From an uncultured Rickettsiales bacterium (GTDB lineage Bacteria > Pseudomonadota > Alphaproteobacteria > UBA8366), in contig CAJWTF010000082.1 of assembly GCA_913046825.1 (NCBI GenBank), positions 1-16,465 of the forward strand: DNA of 16,465 nucleotides, in the 5' to 3' direction. Below the pieces are notes generated by a model. The model saw only the letters and a list, made by a program, of their open reading frames with translations, was not told the origin of the DNA and did not search any database. Positions 10,916 through 16,465 of the stretch are shown in pieces; position 1 is the stretch's first letter; each line of letters opens with the position of its first letter. Made by a program: the position numbers and the translations under genes.

Positions 10916-11038
10916 TGGTCTTACTCCATAAGTGTGCAGGCAGCCTGTTCGCCGCCCGATTCGCATTCGATCAAAAATGCCCTTACTAGGGGATATTCGC
11001 ACGGAGCCTAGCTCGCGGCGAGCGGAGACAATAGGTGG
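10916..11038 (-). promoter_or_regulatory. miaA-ilvB gap, presumed ilv leader
   Basis: This 123-nt non-coding gap on the minus strand separates the miaA stop from the ilvB start. It contains a 5-bp GC stem (arms 11011-11015 and 11019-11023) and a tiny CCCT/AGGG stem (10980-10983 with 10988-10991) followed in transcript order by CATTTTTG. No leader peptide rich in Ile, Leu or Val codons is visible, so classical attenuation is not supported. Whether ilvB has its own promoter here or is read through from miaA cannot be decided from the sequence. Confidence 0.4.
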
Positions 11039-11989
11039 TCAGTCGGAAGGGGTCAATACATAATTGCGAATATATGAAAAGATGACAGGGGATAAACTTT
11101 CCGAATATTGCATTTTTATCGATTTATCCGCAATGATCTGGTTTTTAAACCAAGTTGTCTGACGTTTCGCGAATCGGCGGGTCGCTGTTTGTGCCCGAGC
11201 GACGGCCTCGTCCAAGCTCATTTGATCTGCGAGATGGAGGCGCAAGTCTGGGACTCCGACCGCTTTAAGAGCCGGCAGATCGCCGTCGATCCCGTCGAGA
11301 CCGGCGACCTCGCTCAAGGCGCCTTGGTCGATCATTTGCTGAAATCGGTCCTCGATGGCCTGGTTTAATTCTGATCGGTCTGGCTCGATTAGAAGGTTGT
11401 GAAAGCGCCAATGGCTGTCGGGCGCGGTCTTCGCTTCGGCCTGCCAATCGGCTAGCGAACGCCCGGTCGCATCCAAGACTTCCAGCGCTCGCATGACACG
11501 TTGGGTGTCGCTGGGGTTCAATTGCATGGCGGTTTTGGGATCACGTTCGGTCAATTCGCGATAGGCGGCCTCGTTCCCGATAGTCTTGATACGTTGGCGG
11601 GTCGCGGATCGAATGTCGGCGGGAATATCCGGTATTTCCGAAAGCCCTTCAGTCAATGCCCTAATATAGAATCCTGTGCCGCCGCAGATGATCGGTAACT
11701 TTCCGGCTCCATGGGCCGCTCGGATTTCCGCGACCGCGAGCTCTCTCCATCGTCCCGCGGAAAAAACCTCGGTGACGGACGCAATGCCGTAGAGCCGATG
11801 CGGTGCCCGTCTGAGATCCTCGTCGTTAGGACGCGCCGTCAGAATTCGCAACTCGCGATAAACCTGCATACTGTCCGCGTTGATGACTACACCGTCAAAC
11901 GCCCGCGCAATATCGAGTGCGAGCGCGGATTTTCCGCTGGCCGTCGGGCCGCAGACGATCAAGATCGGATTTTGCGCGTTGTCAGACAT
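11039..11989 (-). CDS. miaA: tRNA dimethylallyltransferase MiaA
   Basis: MiaA transfers a dimethylallyl group to N6 of A37 in tRNAs reading UNN codons, the first step to i6A/ms2i6A. The 316-residue protein has the P-loop GPTASGKS (14-21), INADSMQVYRELRILTARP (36-54, carrying the catalytic Asp and the tRNA base-recognition residues), GGTGFYIRAL (103-112), RVMRALEV and the C-terminal AKRQTTWFKNQ motif. The ATG at 11989 is chosen because the P-loop then sits at the usual distance from the start; upstream residues in the same frame are antisense to serB and unrelated. No Shine-Dalgarno is evident. About 30 residues after the WFKNQ motif have no family similarity that I can recognise, but the length is within range. 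Confidence 0.94.
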   Translation of the reverse strand: MSDNAQNPILIVCGPTASGKSALALDIARAFDGVVINADSMQVYRELRILTARPNDEDLRRAPHRLYGIASVTEVFSAGRWRELAVAEIRAAHGAGKLPIICGGTGFYIRALTEGLSEIPDIPADIRSATRQRIKTIGNEAAYRELTERDPKTAMQLNPSDTQRVMRALEVLDATGRSLADWQAEAKTAPDSHWRFHNLLIEPDRSELNQAIEDRFQQMIDQGALSEVAGLDGIDGDLPALKAVGVPDLRLHLADQMSLDEAVARAQTATRRFAKRQTTWFKNQIIADKSIKMQYSESLSPVIFSYIRNYVLTPSD

Positions 11990-12014
11990 CGATTGTGAAG
12001 ATACAGCTTGGCGC
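11990..12014. promoter_or_regulatory. Very short divergent interval between miaA and serB
   Basis: Only 25 nt separate the two divergent start codons, so each gene's promoter must lie partly within the other's 5' coding region or leader. For serB a weak candidate is TTGTCA (11979-11984), a 17-nt spacer, then TACAGC (12002-12007). That would start transcription at or next to the serB ATG. Neither gene has a recognisable Shine-Dalgarno. Promoter calls here are tentative. Confidence 0.3.
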
Positions 12015-12884
12015 ATGAGGAACACAGTCGTAACGCTCATTGGCGCGAACGAAATTAACGTCGAATGCGTCCGTAAAGTCGAGTTGGCCTTGGAGACGAC
12101 CGTCGAATGGCTCGCCGACGGCATCGCTTGCGATGCGCCGACGACGCGGTCGGTGCGTGAATCCGAGAAGATAGTGCGTGCAGCCCTGCAAAACGCTCCC
12201 GTCGATGTGGTCGTGCAACCCGTCGAAGGCCGCCGCAAACGTCTCTTGGTGGCGGATCTGGAATCCACCATTATCGAGAACGAGATGCTCGATGAATTAG
12301 CGGATGAACTTGGCTTGCGGGAGGAGATTGGGTCGATCACCGCGCGTGCGATGCGGGGAGAATTAGATTTTGAGGACGCGATCCGCGAGCGGGTCGAAAT
12401 GCTCGCCGGCTTGGCAGAAGCGGCCCTTGCTCGGTCCGAAGCGAAAATAAGAATCATGCCGGGTGCGCCGGAACTGGTCGCGACCATGCGGGAGTATGGT
12501 GCGTATTGCGCCTTGGTGTCTGGTGGATTTGATTATTATACGGCAAAGATTAAGGCGCGCTTGGGCTTTGATTATGATCAGGCAAACCGGTTAGAAGTTC
12601 GCGACGGGGCGCTGACCGGGGAGGTTCTCTCCCCCATTCTGGGCCGAGATGCGAAGCGGGTGGCGCTTGAGCGTCTCGCTCGGCAACAAGGTGTGTCGGT
12701 TATGGAGGCGATCACCGTCGGAGATGGCGCGAATGATCTCGATATGTTGGCGGCGGCGGGTATAGGAGTGGCCTATCACGCCAAGCCGGTCGTTGCGGAG
12801 GCGACGACGGCGCGGATCGATCATGGCGACCTGACGGCTCTATTGTATATTCAGGGATACCGCCGTGCAGAATTTTGGAGCTAA
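12015..12884 (+). CDS. serB: Phosphoserine phosphatase SerB (HAD superfamily)
   Basis: SerB dephosphorylates L-3-phosphoserine in the last step of serine synthesis. The 289-residue protein has an N-terminal region of about 70 residues and then a HAD phosphatase domain. Motif I is DLESTIIENEMLDELA (81-96) with nucleophile Asp81; the usual second Asp of DxDST is Glu83 here. The following ITARAMRGELDFEDAIRERV (108-127) is family-typical. Motif II is VSGGF (168-172), motif III Lys214 in GRDAKR, and motif IV GDGANDLDML (236-245). The ATG at 12015 is chosen because the upstream frame is antisense to miaA. No Shine-Dalgarno is seen. The Asp-to-Glu change is conservative and may be lineage-typical, but activity should not be assumed without checking. 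Confidence 0.9.
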   Translation: MRNTVVTLIGANEINVECVRKVELALETTVEWLADGIACDAPTTRSVRESEKIVRAALQNAPVDVVVQPVEGRRKRLLVADLESTIIENEMLDELADELGLREEIGSITARAMRGELDFEDAIRERVEMLAGLAEAALARSEAKIRIMPGAPELVATMREYGAYCALVSGGFDYYTAKIKARLGFDYDQANRLEVRDGALTGEVLSPILGRDAKRVALERLARQQGVSVMEAITVGDGANDLDMLAAAGIGVAYHAKPVVAEATTARIDHGDLTALLYIQGYRRAEFWS

Positions 12885-13047
12885 CCCACATACCAAAATC
12901 TTGGATTGCAGAGATTGTCATTTTGTTGCCGCGGCCGCGGGCTGTCAAAAAGACATCCGAGTGTCGTCTCTAGACGCCGCCAAACCGGCAAAGGTCGTGG
13001 AGCTGGCGCGCGCGATGCAGGTGTCGACGATCATCCGCGCGATCTGC

Positions 13048-13500
13048 GCTCGCCCCTCGGCGGCACATGAGATGGATATCGGCGTGGTTATTGCGCATTT
13101 GTGAGGGCGTTTCGGCCGTTGGTGAGCACGAGCCGCCGTACCACATCGGTGGTAAGCGGTGCGTCGCAGTTGAACGTTCATCGCCCGGATGCGATTGTCC
13201 TTACATCCTTCATATTGGCGCCCATCACCAACGAATACCAAGTGTTTGATTTCTCGTTGGAGAAAATCAGCATTCCGGCGCTTATTACCCATCACCGAGA
13301 GGACGGTTGTGTCGCGACGCTGGCACGCGATGTGCCTCAGCTTGCCCGCGAACTCAGTAGCGCCGCACCCAAGGGTGTTAAGATTTTTAGAAGGCGGCAA
13401 GCTTGGCGATAACGAATGTGGGGCGCGCAGCTATCACGGATATCAAGGGATCGAGGAGTAGGTCATCGACGACATCGCGGCCTGGATCCCAAGGCATTAT
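13048..13500 (+). pseudogene. Decayed alpha/beta-hydrolase C-terminal remnant
   Basis: Pieces of one protein can be read across frames. SAAHEMDIGVVIAHL (ending at the TGA near 13102) joins, after a frame change, to RAFRPLVSTSRRTTSV, which resembles a hydrolase nucleophile elbow GTSRGT with both glycines altered. The same second frame gives IVLTSFILAP, VFDFSLEKISIPALITHHREDGC and KGVKIF. A second frame change near 13385 leads to EGGKLGDNECGARSYHGYQGIEE, an amber stop at 13459-13461, then VIDDIAAWI. The HHREDGC and SYHGYQGIE pieces match a family of secreted-type alpha/beta hydrolases as I remember it. The N-terminal half is missing; bases 12885-13047 hold nothing I can assign, apart from a CCGCGGCCGCGG palindrome at 12929-12940. 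Confidence 0.6.
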
Positions 13501-13920
13501 GAGACGAGCATTTCCTCAAGGCAGTCGAGGCACCTCGTCCAACCACTATTATGTTCGTCGCGCATCTCTTCGCTGTTGAAGCGTCGATGAGTCAAAGTCA
13601 GCTCGGTGCCCTCACCGCTCGGGCGAAAGTCAAGCTCTACGAGGGTTTCGATATCTGGGCAGCCGCCTTCTTCCCAAGCCCAGGTGAAGACAAGACGCTT
13701 CGGCGGTTCAACCTCGAGAAAGATACCTCGCGTTGTGTGGGTGCTCTCCGTACCTTTCATGATGAACCGGAAGATACCATCGACGCAGGGGCCGTGAGCG
13801 TCAATGATCGCCTTCAAACCTTTTGGGGCCCATCCATCTGACGATGATATCGGTATCCGTCCAAGCATTGACGAAAAGCGTCTCCGCGACGCCGGCCGGC
13901 TGGCTTGCCTCAATCAGAAC
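13497..13920 (-). pseudogene. Frameshifted AHSA1/SRPBCC-domain protein
   Basis: The downstream frame (13497 to about 13830) encodes a clear AHSA1-type SRPBCC C-terminal part: GIFRFIMKG, TRGIFLEVEPPKRLVFTWAWEEGG, LVELDFRPSGEGTELTLTHRRF and GWTRCLDCLEEML. The N-terminal part is in another frame at 13801-13920: [23 protein letters not shown], the AWTDP..RWWGPKGF signature of the family. The frames cross near a CCTTTTGGGGCCC run (13819-13831), consistent with a small indel. No start codon remains in the N-terminal frame; a TAA lies just upstream of it. The 5' end abuts the divergent dehydrogenase gene, so this gene's front may have been lost in a deletion. Function of the intact relative is unknown. 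Confidence 0.75.
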
Positions 13921-13931
13921 GGACGGTGCAC

Positions 13932-14912
13932 GTGAAAGTTACCATACTCGACAACTATTTTGACACGCTGAGGACTCTCGCGTGTTTTTCCAAGCTGGAC
14001 GGCCATGACGTCACGGTCTGGAACGACCATTTGCAAGAAACCGATGCTCTGGCGGCGCGTTTGGTGGACACGGAAGCGTTGGAGTTGATTCGTGGGCGCA
14101 CGATAATTCGCGCGGAGCTTCTTGAGAAGCTGCCGAACCTCAAGCTAATCAGCTGGCGAAGCGTCTTTACACATATCGATATCGAGACCTGTAACCAGCT
14201 CGACATTGTCATCTCGTCCGATCTGCACATGGGCACGCCTTCTTATGCCACGGCAGAGTGGACCTGGGGGTTGGTAATGGCCGCGATGTGGGAAATACCG
14301 CAACAGATCGTGTCTTTGCGGTCCGGAGGTTGCCAAATTGGAGTCGGCCGCACGGTCCGTGGTAAGACATTGGGGCTTTATGGATACGGGCGGATCGCCA
14401 AGGTGGTGGCGGAATATGCGCGTGCCTTCGGGATGAACGTGCTGGTCTGGGCACGGGCGTATTCGCGCGTTCGTGTGGCGACGGACGGATATGATGTGGC
14501 CGAGAGCAAAGGAGCGTTCTTCGAGAGTTGCGATGTGCTGTTTCTGTATATGTGTTTGATTGATGCGACGCGAGGTATCGTCACGGCGGATGGCCTAGCG
14601 CGCATGAAACCGATTGCGTTGTTGGTCAATACCAGCCGCGCGACGTTGATTGAGAAAGAAGCCTTGGTCTCCGCCCTGCGTTCGGGGTGGTCTGGCATGG
14701 CGGCGGTCGACGTGTACGAGGAAGAGCCGGTACGCGGTACCGATCACCCGTTGCTCAATTTGCCGAACGTGGCGGCGACGCCGCATATCGGCTAAGCGGC
14801 GCGGGATGAAGACGAGCTGCAATTCTAAGATATTTTCGACCAGATTAATAGCTACGTGGCTGGAAACCCGACGAATGTCGTAAACTTGGACGTCCTCGCC
14901 AAGTGCCGTTAA
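13932..14912 (+). pseudogene. D-2-hydroxyacid dehydrogenase with two in-frame ochre codons
   Basis: From the GTG at 13932 ([16 protein letters not shown]) the frame encodes 287 residues of a D-isomer 2-hydroxyacid dehydrogenase. It has NAD-binding GLYGYGRIA (148-156), TSRA with catalytic Arg236, VDVYEEEP (259-266) with the catalytic Glu, and TPHIG with His285. A TAA at 14793-14795 interrupts it directly after TPHIG. The same frame then continues as AARDEDELQF, a second TAA at 14826-14828, then DIFDQINSYVAGNPTNVVNLDVL to a final TAA at 14910-14912. That reads like the family's normal tail (TPHIGYVTRDEYELQF.DIFDQI). Other signs of decay are the third glycine of GxGxxG replaced by Ala, and several Trp or Cys at positions I expect to be conserved, such as LYMCL for LHMRL. 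A shortened 287-residue protein could still be made. Confidence 0.8.
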
Positions 14913-16132
14913 GAGCGGGCTTCCGCGTCGTCGCCCCGCAGGGTGAACATCATCACGTTGGCGATCAGCATGAAGCCTGCCAACATGTAGAAGACCTCGA
15001 TCAGCCCCCAAGTATCGGCGACGATACCGCCGAGAACTGGGACTGCGGCACCGAATAAGGCCTGCATGCCGAACATTACGCTGGTGGCGGAACCACCGAG
15101 ATTTGGCGGCGTGAGATCCATCATCCAACCCTGCATGACCGGACGTACCGCAAACAGCACGAAGCCCAGTACTGAAACGCCGACGATAAACAGGATATCG
15201 TTGGAGACGAAAGTAATACTGATGATAGCAATGGTCGTTGCCGTAAGGCCGGCAAATACCACCGGTCGGCGTCCAACCCGATCTGATAAAGTGCCGGCGA
15301 TCATGCTGGCTGCCATACCGCCAATTTGCATCAGCATCATCGTCGTGCCCTGGCCTTCCGGGCTAAACTTCAATTCATTGACCAGATAGAGCGGCACGAA
15401 CAGAACGATACCGACCTGCGCCATCCCGCGCACCGCGATTACCAACGTCAAATTCCGAATTGATGGCACACGTGCGATCGTCATGAGCCCCGCGCCGTAG
15501 TCCCGCAAGTTCATGCCTCGACCGTCACCTTCTGCCTGGGGTGTTCGCTCATGTGGCATCAAGGCAAAACCAATAATGCCGAGCGCGATGAACACTGGTA
15601 CCGACATGGCTATTGATGCGCTCTGCCATGTCATTGCCAATAACAGCAGACCAGCAATAAAGGGGCTCAAGGCGTCCCCAAGATTGGCCCCGGTAGCATG
15701 GACCGCGAGTACATAGCCTCGGTTCTTTGGAAAAGTATCCGACAAAAATGCAATGCCGGGAGCGTGCCAAAGGTTGTTGGCCGCACCAACTAGCGCCACC
15801 AGAAAACAGATGATCATGAAGGACTGGACAAACCCAAACAAAAATAAGGCACCGCCGGTTCCAACAAGCGACATCATGAGGAATACAATTCGCCGACCCG
15901 TCATGTCCACAATTGGACCGCTACTGATATTACATGCGAGCGCGCTCAAATGCATAATCATGCTGAGCAAGCCGATCTCCGTATAGGTAAGCCCGAAATC
16001 CTCTTGAATATAAGGAAACAAGAAGATCATCATCGCATGGACCCAATGGGTCGAGGCATGCCCGAAGCCGACAAGGTATATCGTGCCCTGGCCTTTGATC
16101 TTGAATGCGGAGGGAGTGTCGGCGGAGCTCAC
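14909..16132 (-). CDS. MFS transporter, fosmidomycin-resistance-like
   Basis: This 407-residue inner-membrane protein has about twelve hydrophobic segments and the two MFS signature loops, GPIVDMTGRR (about 72-81) and GTLSDRVGRRP (in the middle loop of the second half). The opening, GFGHASTHWVHAMMIFLFPYIQEDFGLTYTEIGLL, resembles the Fsr (fosmidomycin resistance) group of MFS proteins; the substrate is unknown. The start is a GTG at 16132; no ATG lies between it and the upstream in-frame TAA, and no good Shine-Dalgarno is seen, so the start is less certain than the gene. It is intact and convergent with the decayed dehydrogenase, sharing a TTAA that serves as both stop codons. It stands alone as a transcription unit. 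Confidence 0.85.
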   Translation of the reverse strand: MSSADTPSAFKIKGQGTIYLVGFGHASTHWVHAMMIFLFPYIQEDFGLTYTEIGLLSMIMHLSALACNISSGPIVDMTGRRIVFLMMSLVGTGGALFLFGFVQSFMIICFLVALVGAANNLWHAPGIAFLSDTFPKNRGYVLAVHATGANLGDALSPFIAGLLLLAMTWQSASIAMSVPVFIALGIIGFALMPHERTPQAEGDGRGMNLRDYGAGLMTIARVPSIRNLTLVIAVRGMAQVGIVLFVPLYLVNELKFSPEGQGTTMMLMQIGGMAASMIAGTLSDRVGRRPVVFAGLTATTIAIISITFVSNDILFIVGVSVLGFVLFAVRPVMQGWMMDLTPPNLGGSATSVMFGMQALFGAAVPVLGGIVADTWGLIEVFYMLAGFMLIANVMMFTLRGDDAEARS

Positions 16133-16465
16133 GATAAGGATAAAGACCTGTTGCGGAGGAATGGCGACAAAATCTATTTTCTTCCGAACGACGTGACTAG
16201 GAAATTCGGACGCTTATGCGGGGTTTCGATGATTGGACGGGCCGGATCGGAGCGTTCGGCACAGGCTTCCAGCAGGTTCTCGAGTGTCGCTTCCAATGCT
16301 CGTAGATTAAAAATATTGGAGCTGGCCCAGATAACTATCTGAGGTAACGGTTAACCCATTGTTTGATTTGGGATGATTAATCCAATGGGTCACTGTTGTT
16401 AAATCGCCATTCCCATTCTTTTAAATATAGCCCGAATTGAGTCTTCGGAACACCGTTGAACTTGC
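16133..16465. other. Non-coding or unassigned stretch upstream of the MFS gene
   Basis: No complete gene is supported. On the minus strand an open frame from about 16350 to a TAG at 16174-16176 reads protein-like (for example LRALEATLENLLEACAERSDP, then ETPHKRPNFLVTSFGRK). It has no ATG or GTG start and directly follows an in-frame TAA, so it may be the tail of a lost gene. The rest, up to the window end, is AT-rich and contains an inverted repeat. The MFS promoter should lie here, but I could not place it. Confidence 0.45.
16354..16390. repeat. Inverted repeat with 8-bp arms
   Basis: ACCCATTG (16354-16361) and CAATGGGT (16383-16390) are exact reverse complements separated by 21 nt. The intervening sequence contains a GATTAATC palindrome (16374-16381). 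It overlaps a GGTTAACC palindrome at 16349-16356. Possible roles are a regulator site or a weak hairpin; it lies about 220-260 nt upstream of the MFS start. Confidence 0.4.

Noticed and set aside
10916..11002. In-frame N-terminal extension of ilvB
   Set aside because: The ATG at 10915 has a well-placed GGAG and yields the normal IlvB N-terminus; the extension has no family resemblance.
10916..11038. Classical ilv attenuator with leader peptide
   Set aside because: No short open frame rich in Ile, Leu or Val codons; the only mini frame is ATG-GAG-TAA directly before ilvB, which overlaps its ribosome-binding site and is probably coincidental. The small CCCT/AGGG stem is too short to call a terminator.
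11990..12487. Long in-frame N-terminal extension of miaA
   Set aside because: It is low-complexity, Ser/Arg-rich antisense translation of serB; the MiaA P-loop is at its normal position with the ATG at 11989.
12929..12940. CCGCGGCCGCGG palindrome after serB as a terminator
   Set aside because: No loop and no U-tract; a chance GC palindrome is likely in this base composition.
12945..13400. Minus-strand open frame of about 151 codons across the hydrolase remnant
   Set aside because: No recognisable family, and the plus strand carries clear hydrolase motifs over the same bases; it is most likely a shadow.

Overview
The window reads as an ordinary chromosomal segment of an alphaproteobacterium, most like the Rhodospirillales. 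The reasons are the protein sequences (MreB, RodA, class I IlvC, and IlvB with a GEAS rather than GDGS thiamine-diphosphate motif), the moderately high GC content, and the canonical order mreB-mreC-mreD-mrdA-rodA. This assignment is an inference from remembered family sequences; no search was run.

Layout. Bases 96-5615 (minus strand) hold a complete rod-shape (elongasome) cluster: mreB, mreC, mreD, mrdA (PBP2) and rodA. From mreC to rodA it is tightly packed, with two ATGA overlaps and one 6-nt gap. Bases 5616-6008 are non-coding and contain several inverted-repeat structures between the ilv and mre units. Bases 6009-10915 (minus) are a branched-chain amino acid operon, ilvB-ilvN-ilvC-ilvC. 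It carries two different ketol-acid reductoisomerases: a long, plant-like enzyme followed 29 nt later by the usual short bacterial one. miaA (tRNA dimethylallyltransferase) lies 123 nt upstream of ilvB on the same strand. It is divergent from serB (phosphoserine phosphatase), with only 25 nt between the two start codons.

Bases 12885-14912 are a small gene graveyard. They hold an alpha/beta-hydrolase remnant spread over more than one frame with an in-frame stop, an AHSA1/SRPBCC-domain gene broken by a frameshift, and a D-2-hydroxyacid dehydrogenase gene with two in-frame ochre codons before its apparent original end. The core genes around them are intact, so biological decay is more likely than general sequencing error. 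An intact MFS transporter of the fosmidomycin-resistance-like type (14909-16132, minus) and about 330 bp of largely unassigned sequence close the window.

How the genes work together: MreB filaments with MreC/MreD position the RodA glycosyltransferase and PBP2 transpeptidase for lateral-wall synthesis. IlvB/IlvN make acetohydroxy acids, which either KARI converts to the dihydroxy acids of the valine, leucine and isoleucine pathway. No CRISPR, prophage, defence island, insertion sequence or RNA gene was recognised. The strongest oddity is the tandem pair of unlike KARI genes. The non-coding structures 5' of mreB and the pseudogene cluster are also worth attention.
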